From Legionella maioricensis (GTDB taxonomy: Bacteria > Pseudomonadota > Gammaproteobacteria > Legionellales > Legionellaceae): DNA of 64,000 nt. The notes beneath the pieces are model-generated. The model did no database searches. It had not been told where the DNA came from and worked only from the letters and a program-made list of their open reading frames with translations. This document shows, in pieces, positions 20,789 to 29,902 of the stretch. Where the stretch lies: the NCBI RefSeq assembly GCF_023618015.1, contig NZ_JAJKBJ010000002.1, positions 1 to 64,000 of the forward strand, written 5' to 3'. Both the position numbers and the translations under genes were made by a program. Position 1 is the stretch's first letter; every line of letters begins with the position of its first letter.

Positions 20789-21250
20789 GTGACTATAGAT
20801 GAAGTGGTGCCTAATTTTGCATTTAATGCCACCAGTAACCTGACAGCTCATCTCAACGATTATAAAGGAAAGCCTGTGGTGCTTTATTTTTACCCCAAAG
20901 ACGCTACACCAGGATGCACTACTGAAGGACAAAACTTCAGGGATGCTTATCCTCAATTCCAAGCCTTAAATGCTCAAATATTTGGCATTTCTCGAGACAG
21001 CTTAAAGTCACATGAAAATTTTAAGGCCAAACAAAATTTTCCCTTTGAATTAATCAGTGACCCCGAAGAACATTTATGTCAATTATTCGATGTGATTAAA
21101 ATGAAGTCCATGTATGGCAAACAAGTTCGCGGCATTGAACGCAGTACTTTTTTAATTGATGCCAAGGGAGTCTTAAAACATGAATGGCGCAAAGTTAGTG
21201 TCAAAGGACATGTAGAAGAAGTATTAGTTGCGTTGAAAGCATTAGCTTAG
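20789..21250 (+). CDS. bcp: Thioredoxin-dependent peroxiredoxin, Bcp/PrxQ family
   Basis: Bcp reduces hydroperoxides in the cytoplasm. The peroxidatic Cys43 lies in DATPGCTTEGQNF. The resolving Cys five residues later, present in E. coli Bcp, is absent: Gln48 stands there. The only other cysteine is Cys97 (HLCQLF), so the enzyme may work as a one-Cys type or use Cys97. The start is a GTG with AGGGAGA upstream. At 153 residues the length is normal. Confidence 0.93.
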   Translation: MTIDEVVPNFAFNATSNLTAHLNDYKGKPVVLYFYPKDATPGCTTEGQNFRDAYPQFQALNAQIFGISRDSLKSHENFKAKQNFPFELISDPEEHLCQLFDVIKMKSMYGKQVRGIERSTFLIDAKGVLKHEWRKVSVKGHVEEVLVALKALA

Positions 21251-21329
21251 CTGGCTGGATTGAGAGATAGAGCTGAGAGTCAGGCGAAACGCCCGACCCG
21301 TACGACCCGTAATTGTTATTGCATGGCAT

Positions 21330-22403
21330 TTACAACTGGGGAGTGGCAATACTGCTCGTATTCCGTTCTCCTTGCTCATATTTCAATCCACTCTCTTCTC
21401 GAGCAGTGGGTAGAGGAAAAAGAGTAGGCACTTTACGTTGAGTATAAATCCTAAGTTTACTTGGCCCGGTGGTTGAATCACTCTCCTGTAGAGCGAGTAT
21501 AGTATGGGCAGCAACCGTGGGATCTTGATGGCTGGACACGATGTCACGAATTTCCTGCCCCTCATTTTGAGTGAGTAATCCAGCATCGCTTAATTGAATA
21601 AGTGAACGGGCAACAGCCAAAGGAGCTTCGTCATGTTGTAGTACCGCATTAAAATTGGCCTGTGCTATAGCTTTGGACTGTGGTGTTTCCCCGGAAAAAA
21701 GTCCAGCATACTTTAGTTCCCGAAGAGCATTTATTACACTCCCCAGGTATTCCAGGCTGAGAGAAGATCGTCTTTTGATTAGATCTCGATTTGTTTGGGC
21801 GTTTTCTCCACTTAACAAACCAGCCTCATTAAGGGCAACAAGACAGGTGGCAACAGTCATAGGTGTAAATTGTCCCTCTACCAGGAGCGTTTCAAAATTA
21901 GCCTTTCCTGCGTCTCCAACCAATAAACCAGCTCCATTTAGTTCATAAAGACCTGCATGAATAGAATCCACATTAGCATAATTTCCTGCAGTATGATAAT
22001 ACCCCTGCGCTACAGGATCACGGAGATTCTGCCTCATGATAGCATTTTCGAAATAAGTAGTCAGAGGGCCTGGACCTTCTGCAGGAGTCACTGCAACATC
22101 AAAAGCAGGATGATGGGCTTCAGTTTCCCCCGCCCGTAGGGATAAGGCACACCTTCTGACTAAAGCGGATTGAGCGAATGTATCGAGACAAGAAAGAAAC
22201 CAGCGTTGAAAAAACCAGGTATGGTTAATAAAAATATTGCCAATATTCCATGCACTATTGACTTCATGGGTTGTCGCTTGATGTGCGTGCAATGCAATTT
22301 CTAGCTCAGCGGGGAAAAACCACTTCAGATATCCTGGCAAAGAATTGTAGTCTCGTATCAGCGTTGCGATACTGTTTTGGTGTAATCGGGACAATCTCGG
22401 CAC
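21330..22403 (-). CDS. Alpha-helical repeat protein with AGLL motifs, effector candidate
   Basis: I do not recognise this 357-residue protein by name. Residues about 145-310 contain four to five copies of a degenerate unit of roughly 36 residues centred on a Leu-rich helix followed by AGLLSGExxQxN (variants NGAGLLVGDAGKAN, NEAGLLSGENAQTN, KYAGLFSGETPQS, SDAGLLTQNEGQE). This suggests an alpha solenoid for protein binding. The C-terminus is polar with Glu-rich patches (REESGLKYEQGE), as seen in Dot/Icm substrates. It lies alone between bcp and an MFS gene. The effector role is inferred. Confidence 0.72.
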   Translation of the reverse strand: MPRLSRLHQNSIATLIRDYNSLPGYLKWFFPAELEIALHAHQATTHEVNSAWNIGNIFINHTWFFQRWFLSCLDTFAQSALVRRCALSLRAGETEAHHPAFDVAVTPAEGPGPLTTYFENAIMRQNLRDPVAQGYYHTAGNYANVDSIHAGLYELNGAGLLVGDAGKANFETLLVEGQFTPMTVATCLVALNEAGLLSGENAQTNRDLIKRRSSLSLEYLGSVINALRELKYAGLFSGETPQSKAIAQANFNAVLQHDEAPLAVARSLIQLSDAGLLTQNEGQEIRDIVSSHQDPTVAAHTILALQESDSTTGPSKLRIYTQRKVPTLFPLPTAREESGLKYEQGERNTSSIATPQL

Positions 22404-22693
22404 TTCCTAGCTCCAAATTTTCAGGGGTCTGAAGAATATCAATTCTTGTACAAGGACTCAAATAATTTGGTGCATAGAGATTTTATGCTATGGGAAATTA
22501 AGGATGAAGATAATGGTCCCGTTGTTATTGAGTTTACAGTCCTGATTGTACTTTGGTAATTTATAGTAACCTATGGCTAACAAGCCGCCAATTAAGTTCA
22601 GAAACAACTCATTTTCATGGAATAATGAATTAAAGATTGTTACAATCAGTACGATTCCAAAGCTAAAAAAGCCATCTTTAACAAGAGTGAACT

Positions 22694-23893
22694 ATGTTTA
22701 ACCGCAATATTCAGCTAATCCTGGTTATTGCGACTTGCGTACTGACCTTAATATCCACCGATATTCTGTTGCCCAGTCTGCCGCAAATCGCCCATTATTT
22801 CGCTGTTCCTGCAAGCGATGTCAAAATGCTTATTTCCATTTTTATGATTGGGCAATTTGCTACGGTACTTTTTTGGGGAGTTATCGCTGATCAATTAGGC
22901 AGAAGGAAAACGTTGTTTATCGGCATGTTGATTTTTTTTATTGGCTCGGCTTTAAGCGTCATTGCCTCTTCGATTAATGTTCTTTTAGTCTGTCGTTTCA
23001 TCCAAGGCGCTGGTGCTGTGGTTGTTCCAGTAGCGGGTTGGGCCCTGGTACAAGACCTGTTTCCCAAAGATGATGGTGCTCGCATTATGTCCTGGATTGG
23101 GACCCTCACAGCAATTGTTCCCTTGTTTGCTCCTGCCATTGGCGGAAAAATTGATGTTTTATATGGCTGGCATACTAATTTGTATTGTATTGCCCTATTT
23201 TCCGCAACCTTGTGCTTGATCATGCTGTTTTTGCCCAAGCAAAAAGCCGTCCTGAATGGGATACTTCCTACGCTGAAACAACGACTGGATATATATGGTC
23301 GTATTATGAAGAATAAGACGTTTGTCTCTTATATCGCCCTCTTTGGTTTATTAAATTGCGGAGAATGGTGTTTTCTCACCATGGCCCCTTTTTATTATGC
23401 CCATAAGCAGATTGCTGCCGATCAAATGGGACTTTTATTAATGCTTACCTCAATGGGCTTCGTCTTCGGTTCATTATTAGCATCGCATTTGTTCAAACGG
23501 ATAGGTATTGATAAAACCATTAACATGGGCATCCAATTAGCTTTAATAAGCAGCTTATTACTGATTATCGGCGAATACATGAAATGGAATGGACATCAAA
23601 TTTTTAATGCCATTGATATTGGCATCTACATTCTAAGTTCAGCGCTTCTTTGGGGGGGCACAACCTCCAGAGCCTTACAATGTTTTGATGATTATCGCGG
23701 TTCAGCTTCTGCTATTCGCAGTCTTATCCTGCTTTGCTTTGCGGCCTTTGGTACTTATTCAGGACGATTGATAAGCCACGAAAATATTTATCAGGTAGGT
23801 TGCTTTCTATTTTTTATGGCGTTGTGTACTTTGATTGTTTTTCATAATAAGGAACTCAAAGCGGAACGTATTGAGGCCGATGCAGTCTTTTAA
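22694..23893 (+). CDS. Bcr/CflA-type MFS drug efflux transporter
   Basis: This 399-residue inner-membrane protein has about 12 hydrophobic helices. The first helix and loop (ILLPSLPQIAHYF) are typical of the Bcr/CflA drug:H+ antiporters. The MFS motif A is GVIADQLGRRKTLFIG, and helix 4-5 motifs include RFIQGAGAVVVPVAGWALVQD. Substrates cannot be predicted. A 290-base intergenic region upstream has a TACAAT hexamer near 22641 but no firm -35. Confidence 0.88.
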   Translation: MFNRNIQLILVIATCVLTLISTDILLPSLPQIAHYFAVPASDVKMLISIFMIGQFATVLFWGVIADQLGRRKTLFIGMLIFFIGSALSVIASSINVLLVCRFIQGAGAVVVPVAGWALVQDLFPKDDGARIMSWIGTLTAIVPLFAPAIGGKIDVLYGWHTNLYCIALFSATLCLIMLFLPKQKAVLNGILPTLKQRLDIYGRIMKNKTFVSYIALFGLLNCGEWCFLTMAPFYYAHKQIAADQMGLLLMLTSMGFVFGSLLASHLFKRIGIDKTINMGIQLALISSLLLIIGEYMKWNGHQIFNAIDIGIYILSSALLWGGTTSRALQCFDDYRGSASAIRSLILLCFAAFGTYSGRLISHENIYQVGCFLFFMALCTLIVFHNKELKAERIEADAVF

Positions 23894-24093
23894 TTATAGG
23901 TCATAAACATCCGAATAAATCCCTTTCCATTAAAAAATATAATTCTTGACGCGGCACCATCTCCCTTAGCACAATGAAGGTAGATCTTATGGTTCAAGAA
24001 CGCATAAAAACTTCGAGTGCCTTGAGAAAATATCGAGACAGCACCGAGCCACTTGAATCCTGAGAAATATTATTTTAGCTGACGGGGTGACCT

Positions 24094-25500
24094 ATGGATA
24101 CTAGCAAAACTGGACATAAGCTGTTCGTGCTTGATACTAACATTTTAATGCACGATCCCACAGCTATCTATCATTTTGATGAACACGATATCTATTTACC
24201 TATGGTGGTTCTGGAGGAGTTAGATAACCATAAAACAGGTACTTCGGAGGTAGCCCGCAACGTAAGGCAAACCAACAGGATGTTGGTGGAATTAATGAGT
24301 AACGCATCTCACGAACAAATAGTTTCCGGACTTCCGATACCCAGCTTCGTTAATTCCCACAAAGAAAACAGCAGCGGCAAACTTTTTTTTCAAACGGATG
24401 AATTCGATCAGGTGATTCCTTCCTCACTGCCAGGACATAAAGTAGATAATACCATTCTTGCCACGGCTTTAGGACTGCAAAAAAAATTCATGGGTAAAAA
24501 GCAAGTTGTTATTATTTCTAAAGATATTAACTTGCGGATAAAAGCAGGAATACTTGGAATTCCTGCGGAAGATTATTATAACGATCAGGTACTGGATGAC
24601 GTTAATCTTCTTCATCGTGGGTTACATATATTGGATAACAATTTTTGGGACACCCACGCTCAAGATATGGATTCATGGCAGGAAAGCGGTAAAACGTTTT
24701 ATCGCGTTTCAGGACCACTAGTCCGGCAGTGGAATCCTAATGATTGCATTAGCACTGAAGATAATGAATTTCAGGCTTTGGTAAAAAAATTGGATGGGGA
24801 CAATGCAGTCGTTCAGATTGTGCGTGATTATACTCAATCAAAACATTCTGTGTGGGGGATTAACGCCAGAAATCGGGAACAGAATTTTTCTCTAAATTTG
24901 CTCCTCGATCCTGACATTGATTTTGTTAGCCTACAAGGCTCAGCCGGAACAGGTAAAACCCTGTTAACGATTGCTGCAGGATTAACCCAGGTTTTGGATC
25001 AAAACCGCTACAGTGAAATTTTAATGACTCGCGTGACTATTCCTGTAGGTGAAGACATTGGCTTCCTACCGGGGACTGAAGAAGAAAAAATGACTCCCTG
25101 GATGGGAGCATTAATGGATAACCTGGAAGTCTTGCATGGTTCGCAAGTAGGTGGAAGTTTTGGTCGTGGGGCAACTCAGGATCTATTACAAAACAAAATT
25201 AAAATTCGCTCATTAAACTTTATGCGCGGACGCACCTTTTTAAATCGCTACATCATTATTGATGAAGCCCAAAATCTGACCTCCAAGCAAATTAAAACCT
25301 TAGTTACACGAGCAGGGCCCGGAAGTAAAATCATTTGTCTGGGAGACATCAAACAGATAGATACGCCCTATTTGACTGAAACCACCTCCGGTTTAACTTT
25401 TGCTGTCGACCGATTTAAACATTGGGAACATAGTGCCCATATGACATTAACTCGCGGAGAACGCTCAAGACTTGCATTTTATGCTGCTGAGCATTTATAG
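24094..25500 (+). CDS. PhoH-like ATPase with N-terminal PIN domain
   Basis: The 468-residue protein combines a PIN ribonuclease-like domain (FVLDTNILMHDP at the N-terminus; further acidic residues in VVLEELDNHK and DNTILATAL) with a PhoH P-loop domain (Walker A GSAGTGKTLL, Walker B YIIIDEAQNLTSKQ). Members of this PhoH2 class act as RNA helicase-nucleases in other bacteria. The four acidic PIN positions look conserved. guaC follows 23 bases downstream on the same strand, suggesting co-transcription. Confidence 0.92.
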   Translation: MDTSKTGHKLFVLDTNILMHDPTAIYHFDEHDIYLPMVVLEELDNHKTGTSEVARNVRQTNRMLVELMSNASHEQIVSGLPIPSFVNSHKENSSGKLFFQTDEFDQVIPSSLPGHKVDNTILATALGLQKKFMGKKQVVIISKDINLRIKAGILGIPAEDYYNDQVLDDVNLLHRGLHILDNNFWDTHAQDMDSWQESGKTFYRVSGPLVRQWNPNDCISTEDNEFQALVKKLDGDNAVVQIVRDYTQSKHSVWGINARNREQNFSLNLLLDPDIDFVSLQGSAGTGKTLLTIAAGLTQVLDQNRYSEILMTRVTIPVGEDIGFLPGTEEEKMTPWMGALMDNLEVLHGSQVGGSFGRGATQDLLQNKIKIRSLNFMRGRTFLNRYIIIDEAQNLTSKQIKTLVTRAGPGSKIICLGDIKQIDTPYLTETTSGLTFAVDRFKHWEHSAHMTLTRGERSRLAFYAAEHL

Positions 25501-25523
25501 TACGCGTTTTACGAGGATTAAAA

Positions 25524-26537
25524 ATGACCGACCAAGCCATCACCTTCGATGACGTTTTACTTGTGCCTTCATACAACCACCATGAGTCAAGAAGGGTAGT
25601 TGAGACGATCAGTACAGACAGATTAGGCAAACTAAGTCTGAATCTTCCGGTAATCAGTTCCAATATGGATACCATTACTGAAAGTACGATGGCTAATTTC
25701 ATGCACAGTAAAGGAGCCATGGGCGCTTTACACCGTTTCATGACCATTGAGGAAAATATTCAAGACTTTAAAAAGTGTAAAGGAAATGTTTTTGTTTCCA
25801 TAGGTTGCACTGATGCAGAATTACAAAGAGCTGAGGCTTTGCGTGATGCTGGAGCTGATTTTTTCTGTGTTGATGTCGCTCATGCCCATGCCAAATATGT
25901 GGGCAAAACCTTGAAAAGTTTACGCCAACTATTAGGCGACCGTTGTATCATGGCTGGGAATGTCGCCACTTATGCCGGCGCAGATTATCTTGCCTCTTGT
26001 GGTGCTGATATTATTAAGGCGGGTATTGGAGGGGGTTCCGTATGCAGTACCCGCATCAAAACCGGTTTTGGTGTGCCCATGCTTACGTGCATCCAGGATT
26101 GTTCTCGCTCTGATCGCTCTATTGTAGCAGATGGAGGAATTAAAACTTCTGGTGATATAGTGAAAGCTTTAGCTTTTGGGGCAGACTTTGTCATGATCGG
26201 TGGCATGTTAGCAGGTACCGCCCCAACTCCCGGTGAAGTAATCCAAAAAGAAGACGGATCTAAAGTGAAACGTTATCGTGGTATGGCATCCCGAGAGGCC
26301 CAGGAAGCATTCCTCGGTCAAATGCACGAATGGAAAACAGCTGAGGGTGTGGCCGCAGAAGTTCCATTCAAAGAGAACGCCGATGCAATCATTGCGGACA
26401 TAGTTGGCGGCTTAAGATCAGGGCTTACTTATGCTGGTGCCGATACGATTAGTGAACTGCAACGCAAGTTAAATTATGTGGTGGTAACCCAGGCAGGGCG
26501 TATTGAGAGTTTGCCTCATAAACTATTAGAACGTTAA
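25524..26537 (+). CDS. guaC: GMP reductase
   Basis: The enzyme deaminates GMP to IMP with NADPH for purine salvage. The 337 residues form a TIM barrel without CBS domains. The catalytic Cys loop is GIGGGSVCSTRIKTGFG; the Lys after TRI and the C-terminal SREAQEAF, EGVAAEVPFK and LTYAGADTISEL segments fit GMP reductase rather than IMP dehydrogenase. ACGAGG lies before the ATG. An IMPDH-like activity cannot be fully excluded without assay. Confidence 0.88.
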   Translation: MTDQAITFDDVLLVPSYNHHESRRVVETISTDRLGKLSLNLPVISSNMDTITESTMANFMHSKGAMGALHRFMTIEENIQDFKKCKGNVFVSIGCTDAELQRAEALRDAGADFFCVDVAHAHAKYVGKTLKSLRQLLGDRCIMAGNVATYAGADYLASCGADIIKAGIGGGSVCSTRIKTGFGVPMLTCIQDCSRSDRSIVADGGIKTSGDIVKALAFGADFVMIGGMLAGTAPTPGEVIQKEDGSKVKRYRGMASREAQEAFLGQMHEWKTAEGVAAEVPFKENADAIIADIVGGLRSGLTYAGADTISELQRKLNYVVVTQAGRIESLPHKLLER

Positions 26538-26550
26538 ATGTTGTTTTCAA

Positions 26551-26586
26551 CTTATCTCTGAACGATACCCATCACTCAGAGATAAG
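26551..26586. terminator. Hairpin between convergent guaC and the repeat-protein gene
   Basis: A perfect 10-bp stem, CTTATCTCTG (26551-26560) with CAGAGATAAG (26577-26586), has a 16-base loop between two converging genes. It lacks a T-run on either strand, so termination may be bidirectional or only partial. Confidence 0.45.
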
Positions 26587-26598
26587 CTGTAAAATACG

Positions 26599-27645
26599 TT
26601 ACATCGGTGGGCCGCTCGGACCACTGTCAAGACTCTCCGTCTCAGTGGGGGCAGGAGCTTGATTTTTCGATTGCCCGCTATCTTGAGGAAATTGGTCATT
26701 ACTGGTTGATTGAATCGGCTCTTTAGGATCTGAAACTGTATCAGAAGATAGGCTACTCAAAGGAGGCGTTGGATTTGACTGAGGGTCCCCCTGCGTAAGC
26801 GTAGGATTTGAGGATTCTATAGGTGTAGGTGCTGACGTGTCCTGAGGCGTAGGAGTTGTTGAGTCCTGAGGTGCAGGAGTTGTTGAGTCCTGAGGCGTAG
26901 GAGTTGTTGAGTCCTGAGGTGCAGGAGTTGTTGAGTCCTGAGGCGCAGGAGCTGTTGAGTCCTGAGGCGCAGGAGCTGTTGAGTCCTGAGGCGCAGGAGT
27001 TGTTGAGTCCTGAGGCGCAGGAGCTGTTGAGTCCTGAGGCGCAGGAGCTGTTGAGTCCTGAGGCGCAGGAGCTGTTGAGTCCTGAGGTGCAGGAGCTGTT
27101 GAGTCCTGAGGCGCAGGAGGCGACGTATTCTGAGGTGCAGGGGGCGTTGTTGGTGTATTGCCACCTGTTGTCGGGGTTGTAGGAGTCGTCGTATTATTCG
27201 GATCATTGGGGCCATCTGGACTACTACTCGACTGATTACCTTTAACTTTAGCTACAATTTTATCAAATCCAGCTTGAATGGCACTTCCTAAAAAACCATT
27301 TATTCCTTTATTAATATTACCCACTGTATCGGCAAGACTGTCTACCAGTTTCATCAAATCTTCTGGTTTATCTTTATTGTCCTTTTTAGCCTCTCCAGGC
27401 TTACCAAGATTGCTGGCTAGTTGATTACCAACATTAGATGCCAGTGACTTTGCGCCAGATGCAAGTCCCTTTGCTGCTTTTTTTAGCAGACTAGGTTTTT
27501 CCGGTTCTGGTGCCGGAGGCGTTGGACCGGGAGTTGTTGGACCGGGGGTCGTTGAACCTTGCGTTGTTGGAGCCGGAGTTGTCCCTGAATCAGGGGCAGG
27601 ATTACTACTTGTGTCAAGACCGGTGTCTTCTGGAGTGCTGGACAT
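26599..27645 (-). CDS. Pro/Thr/Ser-rich tandem-repeat protein
   Basis: I do not recognise a family for this 348-residue, extremely low-complexity protein. Residues 1-50 are Pro/Thr/Ser-rich. A short helical segment (about 50-140: KKAAKGLASGAKSLASNVGN, LADTVGNINKGINGFLGSAI) could be amphipathic or membrane-seeking. About 13 copies of an eight-residue unit (APAPQDST and variants) follow, then an acidic Ser/Pro tail ending GPSGPPM. There is no signal peptide. The mucin-like repeat and the lack of a catalytic fold suggest a surface or translocated scaffold; this is inference. The gene converges on guaC. Confidence 0.75.
   Translation of the reverse strand: MSSTPEDTGLDTSSNPAPDSGTTPAPTTQGSTTPGPTTPGPTPPAPEPEKPSLLKKAAKGLASGAKSLASNVGNQLASNLGKPGEAKKDNKDKPEDLMKLVDSLADTVGNINKGINGFLGSAIQAGFDKIVAKVKGNQSSSSPDGPNDPNNTTTPTTPTTGGNTPTTPPAPQNTSPPAPQDSTAPAPQDSTAPAPQDSTAPAPQDSTAPAPQDSTTPAPQDSTAPAPQDSTAPAPQDSTTPAPQDSTTPTPQDSTTPAPQDSTTPTPQDTSAPTPIESSNPTLTQGDPQSNPTPPLSSLSSDTVSDPKEPIQSTSNDQFPQDSGQSKNQAPAPTETESLDSGPSGPPM
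26818..27141 (-). repeat. 24-bp tandem repeat array inside a coding region
   Basis: The unit GTTGAGTCCTGAGGCGCAGG plus four bases is repeated about 13 times (plus-strand reading), with base variants at a few fixed positions. Each unit encodes eight residues, PxPQDSTx. The length is a multiple of three, so copy-number change would lengthen or shorten the protein without a frameshift. Confidence 0.93.
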
Positions 27646-27932
27646 GGAATAAACCTCGAAAATCTTATTCTATTAATTTAAAGATAGCACATCAATAACC
27701 AACTGGCTGACTGCTCTAATCAAAATTGATGCCCACTTTACCCGTGAAATAGTACAATAATAAATTTAATAAATTCATCATACCAAAATTAACTCTATAA
27801 TGAGTTAAGACTATAGGTAAATTTACATTAATTTTGCAAACGAACTGCCAAACTTGCATATCTAAATTTGTTTCATCTCGCTATATTATGCATACTTAAA
27901 GCATATTGGGTGATCGGTAAAAAAGGTTAATC

Positions 27933-28727
27933 ATGAATAATGACGATTTTCGCTATATGCGGCGAGGGAAACAACTTTCTGGTTTAACCAGTAAAGAAAT
28001 GTCTCTTCTAGAACCTGTCGATAAACGGGGAGCAGGCTCTGAACGGGCATTACTGCTGCTACACGGATTTTCCTCTTCGCCTGCCGTTTATCGCTGCCTT
28101 ATTCCTCAAATAAAACATTATGACGCCATAGTCTGCCCTGTCTTAGAGGGACATGCAAAGAGCATAGACGCTTTCGCTCGTTCTACAGCCAAAGATTGGC
28201 GCTTCACGGCGAATAAAACCTGTGAGATATTAGTCAACGAATACAACAAAGTTGATGTCTTGGGCTTATCTTTAGGCGGTTTATTGGCTTGTGAATTAAG
28301 CCAACGATTTTCCTTAAATCACCTCTTTCTCTTAGCCCCCGCTCTCAAATTAAAAATGAATGTCGCTTTCATGTTAAAACTAGCCCAAATACTCAAGTGT
28401 TTGGGGTTTTATCAATTGCGAAATAATGCGGGCAACCTTATCACCAATAAACAAGCGGAAATCGCTTATCGGAAACTACCGGTTACTTCCATTATTGAAA
28501 TGCTCACTTTATCTCAAGAGTATCAATGGGTACCGCCCACTTGCCCGGTTGATCTCTTTTTGGGAGTACATGATGAGGTGGTTGCTTCAGCAGAAGTAGA
28601 GCAACTTTTTACCCCACTTCCCAATGCCCACATCCATTGGTTAAAAAATTCTGCCCATATTCTACCGCTAGATAATGATTTTAAAGAAATTGTTGAGTGT
28701 ATTAATAAAGTAAACTCCCAACGATAG
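27933..28727 (+). CDS. Alpha/beta hydrolase, carboxylesterase / monoacylglycerol lipase type
   Basis: The 264-residue hydrolase fits the Est30-like carboxylesterase group. The oxyanion region reads LLLHGFSSSPAVYR. The nucleophile Ser lies in GLSLGG. The acid is Asp in GVHDEVV and the His lies in NSAHILPLD near the end. No signal peptide is visible, so it is probably cytoplasmic. The natural ester is unknown. A hairpin at 28823-28859 separates it from the convergent lipoprotein gene. Confidence 0.88.
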   Translation: MNNDDFRYMRRGKQLSGLTSKEMSLLEPVDKRGAGSERALLLLHGFSSSPAVYRCLIPQIKHYDAIVCPVLEGHAKSIDAFARSTAKDWRFTANKTCEILVNEYNKVDVLGLSLGGLLACELSQRFSLNHLFLLAPALKLKMNVAFMLKLAQILKCLGFYQLRNNAGNLITNKQAEIAYRKLPVTSIIEMLTLSQEYQWVPPTCPVDLFLGVHDEVVASAEVEQLFTPLPNAHIHWLKNSAHILPLDNDFKEIVECINKVNSQR

Positions 28728-28822
28728 CAAACGTAGTTCTGGGTCATGCTCTATAGACATCAGGTTAAGAGGAATAGGATATGGGGAAGGTATTTCTTTC
28801 ATCACCGGCCATGGACACGAAG

Positions 28823-28859
28823 ATTGGATTCGATAAAGCCAATAGCTATCGAATCCAAT
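28823..28859. terminator. Hairpin between convergent esterase and lipoprotein genes
   Basis: ATTGGATTCGATA (28823-28835) and its exact complement (28847-28859) form a 13-bp stem with an 11-base loop. It lies between two converging genes. There is no strong T-run, so a bidirectional terminator is the likely but unproven role. Confidence 0.5.
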
Positions 28860-28870
28860 TCAATTAAAGC

Positions 28871-29830
28871 CTAGGGGAATTGTTTATTGTAGCGGGTGAA
28901 CTCTTCTAACTCAAACAGGCTCCATTCTCGCATATTCAATACGGAACCGTTAAAAGCCATGAAATCAGCACGAGTATTAGGAATATTATAATAGTAAATA
29001 TCGCTGGCGTCCGTGGCCAGAGTACTTTGATGATTAACGGCAGAAATTTCAGCGACTGATTTATTATGTGTCCTTATAAAACTACGTTGAGCGCGTAAAT
29101 AACGCCCCTTAAACCGCGCAGCATCCCATAATTCCACTTCAAGCCGATTGACAATACCCGCTAATTGAATTTTTGCAGCTTTTTTAGCAATAACCGTTAA
29201 ATGATTACTTCTTACCCAATATAGGCTTAACCAACCCTGCCCATCAACGTTCAGTTTGGAGAGGGTCACAAACCCTGTCAGCTGCACCTTAGGCTTTCCT
29301 TTTAAACGAATTTGCAAGTCATGACTGGTGATACCGCTGATTTGCGTCAGCCCACTCCCCACTACTTCCAATCTTTGCAAACCAATGGTTCCCCCTAATT
29401 GTGTGGTGCCTTCATTAGCCAAATAAAGCTCAAGGAAACTGGTATGCAACTGACTTCCCGTGATGAGGCCCGCCCCTTTATAGCTTAGGCGATTAAGAAA
29501 TCGTCCGCGGATATCGGCATTCACCGCACCATAACGCGGAAAGCCATTACCTATTATCAAATAGAGGGTGGTTCCGTTTACGACAGTTTTCACCTGAGCT
29601 AAATCTCTGGGATCTCCTGTTAAAAGAACTTGCGGCTTTTTATAGCCTGTATGTAAATGAATATTAACTCGTCCTTGAACATCAACCTGAGTAAATTCAG
29701 AAATCTGCCGGTATTGTTTGGTACTTTGACCTGAGCCTTCTATTGATGAAGAGGGCATTTTTTGCCCATGATGGGTACAACCCGCCAATAAAAAGACACT
29801 TAAAATCAATAAATAGTACCGCTTGAGCAT
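28871..29830 (-). CDS. DUF2807 (GIN-domain) lipoprotein
   Basis: The 319-residue precursor has a lipoprotein signal with lipobox LLAGC at residues 14-18. A repetitive beta-rich region follows, with the head GIN domain pattern (FTQVDVQGRVNIHLHTGYK, VVNGTTLYLIIGNG). It would be anchored in the outer or inner membrane facing the periplasm or surface. The family function is poorly defined; adhesin-like naming is by analogy. It is divergently placed and not obviously in an operon, ending near the esterase terminator. Confidence 0.85.
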   Translation of the reverse strand: MLKRYYLLILSVFLLAGCTHHGQKMPSSSIEGSGQSTKQYRQISEFTQVDVQGRVNIHLHTGYKKPQVLLTGDPRDLAQVKTVVNGTTLYLIIGNGFPRYGAVNADIRGRFLNRLSYKGAGLITGSQLHTSFLELYLANEGTTQLGGTIGLQRLEVVGSGLTQISGITSHDLQIRLKGKPKVQLTGFVTLSKLNVDGQGWLSLYWVRSNHLTVIAKKAAKIQLAGIVNRLEVELWDAARFKGRYLRAQRSFIRTHNKSVAEISAVNHQSTLATDASDIYYYNIPNTRADFMAFNGSVLNMREWSLFELEEFTRYNKQFP

Positions 29831-29902
29831 GTTCTTAATTCCTGTATCAACAATCTCTCTACATTAGAGTAAGTTCCTTCAATGTGCAACAATACAGTGT
29901 GC

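Noticed and set aside
22485..22559. 24-codon frame MLWEIKDEDNGPVVIEFTVL...
   Set aside because: No ribosome-binding site, and too short to separate from chance.
26817..27215. Open frames with LLRLRTQQ and LLSPEAQE repeats
   Set aside because: They are alternative-frame readings of the 24-bp array, which has no stops in several frames.
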